Of a stretch of DNA of 64,000 nucleotides, positions 1-11,504 are shown piece after piece. The number at the start of each line of letters is the position of its first letter. Position 1 is the first letter of the stretch. The notes under the pieces were generated by a model. That model saw nothing but the letters and a program-made list of their open reading frames with translations. It did not search any database and was not told where the DNA came from. Location: contig CM056744.1 in the NCBI GenBank assembly GCA_029851415.1, forward strand, positions 97,621,338 to 97,685,337. The letters run 5' to 3'. Source of the stretch: Eretmocerus hayati. Its lineage: Eukaryota; Arthropoda; Insecta; Hymenoptera; Aphelinidae. A program made the translations under genes and the position numbers.

Positions 1-335
1 GCGCGAGATTTTTCGGTTGGAATAAACATCAGCGCCGGCCGCCCGAGCATTTCCGGAAAAAATTCAGGTTAAGCATCGTTTTTGCGATTCATCATCCGGA
101 TTGGTGACCGCTGTGCTGGCGGTGCCACGCTTAGCTTGCGTAGAAAATTCGCCCATGCTACTAATTATGAATAATATACGAGACCCATTCAGTGGATTCC
201 CAGAGACATTATTGGGTCAAAACAACGTTTCTCTATCTGCCAAGCTCTTGCATCTGTTTAAATGTAACTACCAGAGTATCGAAAATCTGTACGCTTTTAC
301 ATTCCAAGGGCCGCCCTCGACTTCGCATTTGGCTC

Positions 336-666
336 ACAAGGAGAGGTCATGGTCTGTGGGTCGTGAATTCGGCTGAAACTCTGGGAATCGTCTCCTTTTT
401 GCACCAAAAGATGATATCCAAAACCACTAACTTGAATGCTGAAACGTTTCAGAGCTATGGTCAATCACGTTAGCATTGTTAGTATACCTATATATATCAA
501 CTTTCAACATGGGCCTATATGGGCAACGCTAATGTCATGGGTTGTAGCTCCAAAACGCTTCAGCATTCAAGTAAGCGGTTTCGGATATCATCTTTTGGTG
601 CCAAAATGAGACGATTCCCAGAGTTTCAACCGAATCCACGACCGACAGACCATGACCTCTCCTTGT
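336..666. mobile_element. MITE, ACAAGG-TIR family, copy 1
   Basis: 331-bp near-palindrome. The ends ACAAGGAGAGGTCATGG and its complement are followed by arms of about 150 bp. The centre carries inverted GTTAGCATTG / CAACGCTAAT blocks around a short loop. The central block is shared with the elements at 43359-44119 and 57927-58258, so these are one family, although the outer arms of this copy differ in sequence. No transposase is encoded. Confidence 0.8.
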
Positions 667-1122
667 CAGTACCCGGAGAATTAATCATTTGGCCTACGAA
701 AACGGACACTCCCGCCCTCGTATACAAGTGTATGTACTATTATACTTTGTTCGCATGTAAACACCAAAAAAGAGTACTTGGAAAATTTTGCCCCCTAATT
801 ATAAGTTTTCATTCTCCTTTACTTTTATTTGTGGCTGTAAAACAATTTTCGCTCCTGGAGACCATCTTGCGCCGCGGCGCTGATGTTTATTTCTGTTTGC
901 TGGTGAAACTTGTTTTTCCGACCCAAAAGTGTCACCCGGGAACCATCATGGTCCAATCTCATGGGCCCCGTATGATACTCATACTCGCTGTGGGAAAAAG
1001 CCAACCAGTTGTTGAATTCTCAACCACCTGGTTGATTTAGACAGCCAACCAGTGAATGAAAAGTCGACCAATTTTTTACAGTGTATGTTAGTTCCAAACT
1101 ACAACTCAAATGTGTCATACTA

Positions 1123-1565
1123 GAGAACTGACGTGACCACAAAAACTATTCCAAAATGCTCATGTTATAAATGGAAGTTCACGTTGAGAGACACGACATA
1201 TAAAATTTTTTAGAATTTTTTGTGGTAAAAATGATTTAAATTCGAGTCTGAAGTTTTTCAGGTTTCAAATTGGCGCTATTGAATATGGTGGCGACTGCAC
1301 ATGAGCTTGCACATGAGCCACGTGACTTCAGAGTGTTTTCCACGATAATTCTGAGGCAAACCTGCGTTTCTATTACCGCAAATTTCTATTATTTGAGTAA
1401 AATAAGCTCTCCATTGTGATTAAAAAGAGGATTTCCGATTAAAAATGGCATCACAACAGTTGGCAAATTTAGTGGGTGCCACTGCGGCTGTGCTGTATCT
1501 GCCCATATTGGATGGCGCCAATTCGAAATTTCAAAACTTCAATGATGATTTGAAAACCATAGAGG
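1123..1565 (+). repeat. Dispersed repeat N, copy 1
   Basis: About 440 bp matching 39878-40298 in the opposite orientation, end to end, starting at AGAGAACTGACGTGACCAC and ending near CCATAGAGG. Inside are inverted modules around TGAATTGGCGCCATTCAATATGGCGGC-type blocks (one near 1270-1330, its mirror near 1500-1545). The element is therefore itself fold-back-like. An open frame starting at 1445 lies in this repeat and is not judged a gene. Confidence 0.75.
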
Positions 1566-2732
1566 CATCATACATTTTTCAAACTTTCTTTTCTACATCT
1601 ATTTTTCCGCGATCTTTCAAAATATAACATTTCCCGGAATGATTTCATTTCCCTATTATCGATGAAATATCATTGATAAAACTTTCACCATCGATTTCAT
1701 CATGAGAATTTGAAGGTCAGTTTATTATACTCGATATGAATTTTGAAACTTTTAAATATTCAACAACAATATTAAAATACTTTTTAGGATATTACAAGCA
1801 AAATTAATTGAATCATGAGCTGAAATTTTGAAAGCAAGTATCAGTCTGCATCCTTGAGATAATGAATGCGGCTTTGTTAGAATATATGAGTAAGAAAAAG
1901 ACGTGAAATTCTATCAAGGCGATCCTCGCACCCTCGCTTTTTCTCAACTCCTCCGCACTTTCATCGCCACACTTGTGTAAAGATTGATTGCCTTCAAGGT
2001 TTCCTAACGCATCTCTGATCGCTAATTAGCCTCGGGATTTTCCTCTATGTTGTATAAATATTGAATCGGCTGTTTGAAAATGAGAGAGTGAAAGGTGGCT
2101 CTTTCGGATGTACGTAAGTATACTTATATAGGGGATTTTCCCACCGTGCAGCTCTTTTCTCGCTTCGATAGACCTTTTCTTTGCGCTTGAGAGTCACCCT
2201 CCACCCCACCCCCTCGGAAAGTCTTGTGTCGTCAGGAGATCAAAAGGAGCAATGGGGGGGGGGTGGAGAAAACTATAATGCGATTCAATGATCCTGTCTG
2301 GTGTGATATTTATCTTGGGGGAGAAATTGATTCTTACGAAGGGGAATATTTCATCTCAATAAGTTTTCAATAGAGATTTTTCCATAACCATATCAATGCA
2401 AAAAAATACTTGAGCATTTTTCAAGAGAGGTCATTCCTTGGTATTTTGAAAAATAGTACACCTCAATATGAGGGCGGGTATGTTATGACTCCGAATTCTA
2501 TCACTCTGAGTGATATTTTTCATCTTCAATTATAAGCCGAACGCAAGGATCAAGATTATTACAAGGATGCGAAAATTATCTCGCCCGGTGTCGATCGCTA
2601 TTTTCTCGTCTTCTGAGCGGAAATGTGACTTTTCCATTCAGTTATCCAACTTACTTTACCATACAGCTTTAGGAGGATAGTACATTTCGCTACAACGATG
2701 AAGTAAAATAGTGTTCGACACCCGGGCGTAGT
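1566..2732. other. No gene recognised
   Basis: AT-rich sequence with a ten-base G run at 2254-2263 next to a CT-rich stretch. No conserved coding frame, RNA gene or repeat copy was recognised. Confidence 0.6.
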
Positions 2733-2811
2733 GGTATTCGCATCCTCGCGTGATGATTCTCAACCTCGTTTTCGGCTTGGCTTGGATCTTATCACCCAGT
2801 GTGCGAATACC
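2733..2811. repeat. Stem-loop module, stand-alone copy
   Basis: 79-bp imperfect palindrome opening GGTATTCGCA and closing TGCGAATACC, with inner arms TGATGATTCTCAACC / GGCTTGGATCTTATCA. The same design (TTCGCA...CTCGTGATGATTCCGACCC, loop, GGGTCGGAA...GCGAA) sits inside the elements at 20179-20387 and 37771-37980. Confidence 0.55.
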
Positions 2812-3423
2812 AACATTCTCGCTCTCGTTTCGAAAGTGGAAAGAAAATTCAAATACTGTGAAATAGTATCATTTTTTCTCACAGAACATGGAAAAATTGG
2901 TTTCGCTGAAAAAATTCAGCATATTTCACAACTGAGTCAGGAATAAGACAAAAATTCGAGCTATGACGGCAAATACTTCCTGGACCACGAACCCAAGTAA
3001 GAAAACTTGCCCCGAGCTATTCTGGCTACCAATTCAACTGAATTTCATGGATTTCATTACGCTTGGAGTTATCATCAAAAGCTAACCCCTCTTTCCCTGC
3101 AGATCCCAAAATTCCAGCTGGATTTGAATAGGGATTCATTGTAAAATTTCCCTTTCTCTCAGTTACCGCTAATGATCCACAGAACGATGTAATCGTGTGC
3201 AATAATGTAACTACTTCACAGTTTACCAAGAAAGAATCTAGTATCACTACTGACAAACTCTCAAATTGGAGGAACTAGTTTTTTCCACCGTAGAGTTGAA
3301 ACATGAATACATTAACATGTGAACGCGCATAACGCGTAAATAGAGACACCAGTCCGAAATTTGTCCGTTCGGATCGCGCATATCGGGTTGCCTACGTGAG
3401 AATAATAAAGTATAATGGGTAGC

Positions 3424-3565
3424 CGCATGAGTCATGGATGGATCGATGGGTGGATGGGTTGTTGAGTGGGTGGGTAGGTGGTCGAGTAGATGGATGATCT
3501 GGTCCGGTCTGGATTAGTCAGGAACGGTGTGGGACGTCTGGAACGCTCTGGTACATCGTGCCCCA
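3424..3565 (-). repeat. GGTCTGG/TGGATGGG simple-repeat array, short copy of repeat S
   Basis: G/T-rich array with TGGATGGG-like then GTCTGGAACG-like units. Its complement resembles the CCACCCA-rich block and the CCAGACC array at 17570-18140 and 52449-53140, in that order. It is probably a shortened, inverted member of the same repeat. Confidence 0.55.
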
Positions 3566-5042
3566 GGTTTCATTTGTTAATTTTTAAATTCATCCCCTTT
3601 CCGCCTTCAAAGGACTGGTTCTCCGACTTAAGTATAAACGTATTTTTGCCAAGATATTATATTCATTGGACCTCAGGTCGCATCAAAAGAGAATACTTGA
3701 CCAATTTGAAAATTCGAAGAGCTCGACTCAAATTACACTATCCTATGGAAAGAGCAATTGTTTTATAGAATTTTATGTATAATATAATGAAAAATGATTT
3801 TAAACTACTCAACGCTTATCTGAATTATCTCAGATGTCTAGAACAATTTTATCAGAGGCTGCGCTTCGAGCTGTGCTGGACAAATGAATCTAATCTCCTA
3901 AAATGAAATTCAACAAAATTCTCTCTCTCAGTAATTTAACTCCCAATAAAATCCTTCTAGAATAGAATCATAGTACCTCAGCAGAAACCCCGTATTTGCA
4001 CTCGACTTGAATGTTGAGCGACACTTAATTTCCAGCTCTCAATTTACTACGCCTGAGTTAAACTTTCTCCATCTTCCTTTGTCTTCCTCACGCAATATAT
4101 TCATCTCCCAAATACAGGCAGCAAATATCCGTTGCTCGAATTCTCTCGAGTGTCAGAATCGGAAATTCGAATATTCTATCCTGAGAAACAGCGGACTTTA
4201 ATTGAATAAGAACGACGATGACGACGATATTCTGAGACTCGAATACATTTCAGAAACGTGCTTCGAGTGTATTTACCTAAGCTTAGAAGTATTTTACACC
4301 GACGACATGCAACCTTTACAGGTCAGTACATATGTACAATTCCGTCGAAAGAGTGAGAGGGGGAGAGAGAGAGTTGACAACTTGCAATATGTCCGCATAT
4401 CTTCACGGGTACAAAGGGATGAAATCGTTCGATCTCCTGCATACTGATAATCAAAGTTTCGGTTTGCCCAGTTGGTGTGTACCTCGAAAAGTTCTAAACG
4501 TACCTCTTTGACTGGCGAATCTCTCATGCGCCCTTCATCTGCAATATTAAATACGGATTCTTGCTGTACATACATCGATGATGTTTCAATCAGTTGCGGG
4601 TAGGAACTTCTCAATGCGATGTTCCTATTATTGATCAAAGGCTAATTTGTGCTCATTTCAACAAGGATCGAATCGTAATGAAAAGTTTTGTTCCAATCAT
4701 TTTTCAGCTCTCACATCGTACTTACTACGACTCTGAGTCAAATTAACTTTCTTCATTTACAGTCTCTGCCCCTTTTCTACTTAAACTTATGTAATTGCCT
4801 AAAATATTCTGCGTAAAATTAAGTATGTACCATGCTGGATTCGAATTTTAAAATTCAACTAACCAGCTTCTCATACATCCGGAACATTAAGTTATCATAC
4901 AGGGGTGCAAAAATTAGATTTCGCATCTCGAGTGACTTATTTGGAACGGTTTATCAAGAGGTTGTGGAATTCAGAGTTTTGCAGAGAGGATACACATATG
5001 CAGCCCGTATAAAAAGTAGTATTCAATTAATATTCATTACCG
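3566..5042. other. No gene recognised
   Basis: AT-rich. A 35-nt stretch at 4504-4538 (minus strand) is bordered by good acceptor and donor sequences, but it is out of phase with the receptor exons. A purine-rich GAGAGGGGGAGAGAGAGAG tract lies near 4352-4372. Nothing else identified. Confidence 0.55.
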
Positions 5043-6758
5043 GCACAGTTGGCGGGGTCGCTGAGATGTAAGCTCAGCCGATCACCGAAGTTAAGCATTG
5101 TCGGGCGCGGTTAGTACTTGGATGGGTGACCGCTCATCTCGGTCTGATCAACCTCGACTCGCTGACTTTTCTGGTGGATTAGTTGACAATTAGAGGAGAG
5201 TGGGTCAAAATTCGACGGATTTTGCAGTGGGGCTATCTGGCGATACTTGGGGCTAGGCGCGCTATGGGACTTTGAAGTTCAACTATTGAATAGATTGTAA
5301 AAAAATTTCAAGATCCCTAGGTCTCAGCGTTCATACTTTTTCTTGAAGTTGAAAAACAAAAATCTGTCCAAATTCGCCCCGAGCTTGGGGGCACTTTTGA
5401 CAAGTTTTGGGGGCAAATTTGGACAGCCTTCCAAAATTGAAGTATACGGCATTATTCCTTACCTATTAGAGGCGCATTTGCTCATCAAAACACGGGGTAA
5501 CAACCCACAACCAGAACCAAGAGGGAAACCCGCCAGAGACTTTTACATCCCCCCATAGCCCGAGCAAGTGAGCCATTTTTGTGTCATTTTGGAACATTAT
5601 TGAAATAGGCTCTTCATTGATGCACTATCGTCTTCAGCAATCAGTAATCGACTCGTGGCTTCTAAGAGTCAAATTTCTTTCCTTTTTCTTCATATTGGAG
5701 GTACCCTTACTCGCCCTAAGTCAACCATCCAAATAATATCGGGCGAGAATCAACCCGATATCAGCGAATGCGAGAGTAAAAATGCGAAAAACGAGCACTA
5801 TCTTGGAACACGTTGAAAGCGACGTCTGACCCCTAAACTGACTCCTGAGACGGCTATTGAAGATCGTAACTTCACTTTTTCACCCATTTTCAATCACCCA
5901 ACTCACCCTCAACCAACCGCGCCTCGGAAGATTCGCATAGATGCATACGCGCCTCGATACGCACAATTATCCTCGGAAAACACGGACAGGCGATCGGTCG
6001 ACCGGTTTTAGATGGGATTTAGCATTGTCCAATTTCGCCCTCACCAATTCGTTCAAAAATGCCCCCAGGCGTTTTCTTCGCAGAATTGCGATCATTTGGG
6101 CCCAAGTGAACCGATTTTGGCCCACGATGGCTCAAAATCTTCGTTTTGTAATGTAGTTTTTGACCCCCAAACGGCGAATAAGCTCGTCCACTTTTGCAGA
6201 AGTAGCTTGAATTTTTGCATTTGGAAAATAAACCGCATGAGGCCCTTGAAAAGCACCCCTGCGTCAGCGAGGACTCCCAGTATCGTTTCGGGAGGTCTAA
6301 CCACCACGAAAACCATTGTCTGTGATGGTATTAAAAGAGAATTTACGCGGCAAAATCCTAGACTCGCCTCCGACCGAGCTATCTCACTTATCCAATTTTG
6401 CCCCCGTCCAATTTTCCCCCTCTCTCCCCTACATCTCAGCAACGTGAGCGGGAGGCACGAAATGTTCAAATTGCGATGTTCATGCTTATAAAAAGTGGCA
6501 TAAGCACCGAAAGAGCAGCATGATAGATGTACCGAACTCTCCGGAGCAGGTTTTCTCTCTTCAGGAGTTCCCTCGCTCCACGGGCGTGATTCCCGGGCAA
6601 ATGCGGAGAGAATTAGGTTTAGGGTAAGTGGCTGGATCTCAAACTCGCCACGATATAACACGAAATGTTAAAACCCACGGGATCAGCCCCGGTTGTGATA
6701 GTCCATTGGCTGAAGACGACCGTTAAACACACGAAAAAAATGGTAATAATAATAATAG
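5043..6758 (+). mobile_element. 5S-rRNA-headed SINE, copy 1, split by a DNA transposon
   Basis: The head (about 5043-5140) is 5S-rRNA-like: CGAAGTTAAGCA, GGGCGCGGTTAGTACTTGG and ATGGGTGACCG fall in the order of a 5S gene, including the box C part of its internal Pol III promoter. An unrelated body follows, resuming after the insertion at 6432 and ending in an (ATA)n tail near 6741-6758. A second copy at 58698-59145 shares head, body and order but lacks the insertion. Without the insertion the element is about 480 bp. The head is too diverged at its 5' end and too joined to the body to be a working 5S gene. It resembles SINE3-type elements. Confidence 0.78.
5193..6429 (+). mobile_element. TA-flanked TIR element, family A copy 1 (non-autonomous)
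   Basis: 1,237-bp element with inverted ends of about 25 bp (GAGGAGAGTGGGTC... / ...CCCCCTCTCTCCCC) and a TA on both sides (5191-5192, 6430-6431). It lies inside the SINE copy. Comparison with the intact SINE at 58698 gives the empty site, so the TA is a genuine target duplication. GTCCAAATTCGCCC-like motifs recur internally near 5366, 5413, 6028 and 6388. Its open frames (for example 6661-6092 minus) have no transposase features. Family A copy 2 is at 46195-47401, in the opposite orientation. Confidence 0.88.
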
Positions 6759-7043
6759 TCATCGATTACTCTCCTTTTCCAAATTTATACGACGATATAT
6801 TGCCTAATCCTTGACCGACGGTCTAAAATACGGATTATATGTTAGAGTCCTAAAGTATTTGAGTGGATTATCAAATTCATAATTAATGTTATTTTTCTTG
6901 GGTAGCCTCGACTTAGTTTTTGTTCTGATTCCATTGGATAAATTCTTACTAAGTTTGTACATGAGCGAAGTCTCAACTGTAGATTCTACCTAACGAGCTT
7001 TCCAACCGAAATTTGAAGTGAACACAGATTTTGAGTGACATAC
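6759..7043. other. Receptor intron sequence beyond the SINE; nothing recognised
   Basis: AT-rich sequence between the SINE tail and the last recognised receptor exon. It belongs to the intron leading to the missing transmembrane exons. Confidence 0.5.
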
Positions 7044-7202
7044 CTCAAAAGATGTATTGTTACGAGTCTTGAGATCTGGCAGGTCAACAAGGACGGTGAC
7101 TAGTTGAGTTTGGAAGCATCGAGTGTAATTGGTCCACGTGCTATTCAACTCTGAGCTCCAGTACCATTGCCCTCCGCTCATGCATTGTTTCGTCGCGTTG
7201 CC
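7044..7202 (-). CDS. Class B1 GPCR, exon with C-terminal half of the hormone-receptor domain
   Basis: Internal exon of 159 nt (53 codons, phase 0 at both ends). The acceptor reads ttgtcactttcag just before 7202 and the donor gtatgt follows 7044. The product opens GNATKQCMSGGQW and continues through NSTWTNYTRCF, which is the last third of the secretin-family extracellular (HRM) domain. It carries the fifth and sixth conserved cysteines, 22 residues apart, the Gly-x-Trp turn and the W-T/S-N-Y-x-x-C signature. A further 24 or so residues (to ...NNTSFE) form the linker ahead of TM1. Four Asn-X-Ser/Thr sites (NAT, NST, NYT, NNT) fit an extracellular glycoprotein. It joins in frame to the exon at 12936-13042. 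The seven-helix exons are not found downstream within the window. Family membership is confident; which neuropeptide or hormone is bound is not known. Confidence 0.9.
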
Positions 7203-7423
7203 CTGAAAGTGACAAATATTCCATTCGTAGATGTCATTAACATTAACATTGGTGGATTTTCTGGATCTACTCCAGTTAGAGACAGTAAGAGCGCAAGATA
7301 GTCATTGAAGTAAATATAATTGATTCATTGATTGATGTATTTTTATTTGCAGAGTTGCAAGAAAAAAGCTCACAGGTGTGAAATCAGGTACCTACAATTA
7401 ATAGGATCATGTATCACAGCACA

Positions 7424-8522
7424 GGTTGCCGAAAGGGAAAAAGTAACCAATGAAAATGACAGCAAAAACTGTCAATGGGATCTTATTCTATGAGTTGAAC
7501 AGATCAAAATCCCGTTTTCCCCGAAACTCTAGCTGCTCGTGTGTTCGATTGGCGTGATATTGAATATTTCAATGGGTAATCCTATGTATTTCACATATAA
7601 GTTATCTCACAATCAATGTTTCCCTCGATCAACATGCTGTATCGACCCACTCCAGTTTTTTTCAACTTGCCGTGCTCAAGAAGCAGAGATTTCATCCTTG
7701 CGAAGAGGCAGAATTCTTCTTCTCAAAAGATCGTAACTTCTCGAGCTTCGAACTCCGACAGATCTCAATATTTTTTGACGTACCTTGGCTCATTATCAAG
7801 TTCATTAAGAGAACCACGAAACAGGTCGAAGTGTGTTATATTTTCATGGATATGCTTTATTTACAAGGGAAAACTTTCTGTTTTTATAAGGTTCAAGTCT
7901 CATTTTTCGAGAACAAATCGAGGCTTCTCGAGCTTCTAGTTCAGATGCAACTTCATATTTCTCCACTCAGCTCAGCTTATTTTTGAAAGTATTCTGGCAA
8001 TGAGCTTCAGAATAGGCTAGGTCGTACCATGAAATATGAAAGATACACCTGAACTAGAAGCTCGAGAAGCCTCGATTTGTTCTCGAAAAATGAGACTCGG
8101 CCCTTGTAGAAATAGAAAGTTTCCCCTTGTAAATAGAGCATATCCATGAAAATACAACACACTTCAACATGTTCCATAGTTCTCGTGATGAACAAGGTAC
8201 GTCGAAAATTACTGGGATCTGTCGGAGTTAGAAGCTCGAGAAGTCACGATCTTTTGGGAGAAAGAATCCTGCGTTTTCGAAAGGATGAAATCTCTGCTTC
8301 TTGAGCACGGCAAATCTCAGCTCGCTTCGACTACAACTGAACATGATCTAGCTCATTTTAGAGCTCTTGTCAACATCTACAAAATAAGCCCAGATACGTT
8401 GAAAAAAACTGAGTGGGTCACACGGGATTTTGATCTGTTAATTCAAATCATAGAACAAGATCCCATTGACAGATTTTGGTATCATTTTCATTGGTTACCT
8501 ACTTTCTCCCTTCCGGCAATCC
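7424..8522. mobile_element. Fold-back element 1
   Basis: Large inverted repeat in the 5.7-kb receptor intron. The left arm, about 7424-7945, begins GGTTGCCGAAAGGG. The right arm is about 8048-8522, and the loop is about 100 bp. The arms pair over most of their length but each carries its own unshared block (left about 7530-7640, right about 8318-8395). The innermost arms (CTGAACTAGAAGCTCGAGAAG type) are the best preserved. No transposase. The frames starting at 7616, 7672 and 8285, and 8195 on the minus strand, are by-products of the repeat. Confidence 0.85.
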
Positions 8523-8555
8523 ATGACAGTGAGTTAGGGGAATTAGATCTAGGTA

Positions 8556-9562
8556 CCGTCAACCGGGGTAACTTTGAAACAAAAATCGCGTTTTTTTTCT
8601 TCAACCTCGCGAAACTTGTACGTCTTACATCAGAAGTGCATTTATCTATGGTCAATCGAAAGCTTACAGTTTCAGCTTTCGATTGCGGGGCTTATAAGAT
8701 CCATTTGGACATCTCTGGTTGGAGCTATGAGCGCTGAAAGTCGTGTTCCAAAGTTAGACACGGACTGGGGTAACTTTGGAACAGAAATTGTTATCATTAT
8801 TTATTCGTCAATTAATTCATAAACTAGGTCAAGCAATCGATTTTCACTATCGGTAATCAAAAGCTGAGTGTCTTAGCTTTCCATTGACCTATTATAAAAG
8901 TTCATTTGGTTGAATTGAACTTCTATAATCGAGCATAGACGCCTTCAGCATACCTCACTGTCTGTACGACGGCTATAACTCTCGCGTAGGAAAATACCTT
9001 CACAGTCGATTTCTGACAAAAACTGCCATAATTCGGCTTCCGTGGGACGAAATGAGACGTTCTTCGGCTCATTTTGAAGCTCTCATCAACGGCTACTCAA
9101 GTATGTAGAATTCGAGGATGATATGAATCTCGGGAAATGATTGAGAGTACATGAACAAGTGTTCCAAAGTTACCCCGGTTTCTGAAGAAACATACATACT
9201 TGTCAGTTTTTACTCTACAGAACTGAAACTTCGTGAAAATAATCCAATGTAACACTAGATTCGTCGAGATATGAGTACAGACAAGTGAAATCTAGCTCAG
9301 CTACCTCGAATTCGACCTACTAAAGTCGGAACCACACCACTTTTTCCGAGAGACTGTTTGTTGGGTTGAAAACGCACTTCTGAAGAAGTCAGCTTATAAA
9401 CGGATCAATACCTGACGAAGGCCCTCGCGCCAATGCACAACATTGGTTATGCTTGTTTCAAGTGGAGGAAACCGGTATAAGGGCCTCAGGATCATTTGCC
9501 TAGCCAACTGTGCGTGATAACCACTCTTTCATGGGTTGTTCCAAAGTTACCCCGGATGACGG
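8556..9562 (+). mobile_element. TIR element, family B copy 1 (CCGTCAACCGGGGT ends)
   Basis: 1,007 bp with ends CCGTCAACCGGGGTAACTTTG / CAAAGTTACCCCGGATGACGG (the copies written here differ by a base or two) and TA on both sides (8554-8555, 9563-9564). The motif GGGGTAACTTTGGAAC recurs inside near 8765, and inverted near 9160, giving subterminal repeats. Copy 2 is 14422-15371, inverted. No transposase frame, so mobilisation would depend on an enzyme encoded elsewhere. Confidence 0.87.
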
Positions 9563-9775
9563 TACTTAATGACTAAATCACAATATGGGTACAAGTCTGT
9601 TCTTGATCAGTTTGGTATTCATTTTAGCAAATATTTCTTGTGTGATTGGATGTCTATCTAGAAGAAATTCCCAGAGTTCAATTCATTATTCTAATAGTTG
9701 AAAGTACTGAAATAAAATATTTATGCTCTCAAAAGTTCAAATTTTAATCAAGTTATTAAGAATATGTAAAATGTA

Positions 9776-10574
9776 CAGTAAGACCTCCATTTAACGGACA
9801 CTCAATTTAGCGGACACCTCCACTTAGCGGACGATTTTAAAAGCACCGGTAGAAATACATTGCCTCTTACGGAGACAAACCCTTGATTTAGCGGACACTC
9901 GAAATAACGGACGCGGACAGTTGAAGCATTCAAAATTGAGGAATAGCGGACACTTCAACTGCCCGGGAACGTAAACAATCAAGCGTTTGTGTGATCAGAT
10001 GTTCGATGCTTGCCTGCTAACTATGCCAGTATTAATCATCAGCTTGCGACAGAATGCAGTTCTATCGACATCCAAGATTTGGTTGACGTGAGGCATGAAA
10101 GCGCCCTCGAAGAAGTTGAAAATGACGACGAAACATATGTCCAAGAAGTCCCTATCACAACCGAAGACTTTGGAAAATATGCTTCTTGTGCAAAGGAATA
10201 CTTGATGCAAAATGGTGATGCAGCAGGTTTAGCATTAGCATCTGATCTTGAAATGCGCGCACAGAACATTGTCGCGAGGAAACCAAAAAACAAACCTCAA
10301 TCGTCAATTATTCTGAAAAACTTAATCGTCAATTATTTTGAAAGACTTGTATGGATTACTTTTATTGAGCGAATTTTAGAGTTGAGAAACAGATTGATCT
10401 TGTGATATGGGTTTTCTTTGTATTTTTAGTTCATCAATAAATGACTTCTGTATTTTCATGTTTCTCGTCACGGCTTAATGGGTTCATATAGCACTCACTT
10501 GATTTAGCGGACACCTCGATATAACGGACACTTTTGAGTGCACCGCGAATGTCCGGTAAATCGAGGTTTCACTG
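9776..10574 (+). mobile_element. Pogo/Tigger-like transposon remnant
   Basis: 799 bp with inverted ends CAGTAAGACCTCCATTTAACG / CGGTAAATCGAGGTTTCACTG and TA at both flanks (9774-9775, 10575-10576). These are typical of the pogo/Tigger branch of the Tc1/mariner superfamily. The motif TTAGCGGACAC is repeated near both ends. The interior holds only a C-terminal-like scrap of transposase (listed separately), so this is an internally deleted, non-autonomous derivative. Confidence 0.88.
10010..10405 (+). pseudogene. Pogo/Tigger-like transposase C-terminal remnant
   Basis: 131-codon open frame inside the pogo-like element. It has an acidic stretch (EEVENDDETYVQEVP) followed by a helical region (DFGKYASCAKEYLMQNGD) and a basic segment (RKPKNKPQ). 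This acid-then-helix layout resembles the tail of Tigger/jerky transposases. The DNA-binding HTH domains and the DDE catalytic core are absent. The ATG is probably not an original start; the fragment likely survives from the 3' end of a longer gene. Assignment rests on context more than on motifs. Confidence 0.5.
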
Positions 10575-11504
10575 TATATACGTTTCTGGATATTCAAATT
10601 TTGTAATGAAAGTTATTCTATGAGATCTATGAAACTTATCAACAAATTATGTAAAATTAAAATTGTAGTGAAAGATCATGGGTTTGCTTCAAATCTCAAG
10701 AACTGGGAGATCTTGGATTTATTGCAATGATTTTTCCTTGAATTACTTTCGCTAGGACGTAAGGGACGTGGTCTCGGTGTCTCCGGCCGTAAGACGGGTT
10801 TTTTAATCTGTGGCTACCTTTCGCTTCTCGTGCATGAGAGGTTCTTGTCGGAAACAGTGTGTCAGTGGGCAATTGGCCACTAGTGAAAGTAATTCGAGTC
10901 GACCATAGAAGAATTTCCGTAGCATAACGCGTTGTCAACCAGATAAGAACAATGTAGATCGTTGGTTTGTCAGATTCGTTCAGGTTTTCGAAGCAAGCAT
11001 ATCAACAACTAACCCAATGAATTTTTCCTTTCATTCAGGTGAATTCAAGTTTTTTTTTCAAGTCAATGAAATTCAATCTCTTAATTTTGCTCAACTTATT
11101 TCATCTCTCTGCACAATACTCGTGATCGCGCGAGCTTCAAGTCTAAAAAACGACGGGTCGAAGTATGAAAATATATTCAAATAAGAATAGAATCTCGATT
11201 GTGAGTAGTTAGGAAGCCTCCTAACTACTCCAAATTTGTGTGAGATTTTTTGATAGTTTATGCCTATTATAGTATTTTCTGAGTGACAATTTTCTTCCAA
11301 AAGAAGAGCTAAAAGCATTCTAAGAGAGTAAGTATGTAAAACTAGGATTGATGAATTGACATCTAGAATTTCTCGTGATTTTTCAAAGAAAGCTAGTATT
11401 TGATATTCGCAGTCGACGGAATTGTTGGGATGGACAGAAAATGTTTGCCACGTGCGACGATAGAACGGGTCGTGTGGAAACTTTTATCACGTCCGCATTC
11501 GAAT

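Noticed and set aside
4504..4538. 35-nt candidate micro-exon with good acceptor and donor on the minus strand
   Set aside because: It would follow the receptor exon at 7044, which ends in phase 0. In that phase it meets a stop codon at once.
5043..5160. Functional 5S rRNA gene
   Set aside because: The 5' half diverges from 5S, the sequence continues into a SINE body without a clean terminator, and the second copy has the same fusion plus a deletion in the head.
6092..6661. 189-codon minus-strand frame
   Set aside because: It crosses the right boundary of the family A element into SINE sequence, so it joins two unrelated repeats, and shows no domain.
8285..8737. 150-codon plus-strand frame
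   Set aside because: It runs from the right arm of fold-back 1 across the boundary into the family B element, so it is a chance frame over two repeats.
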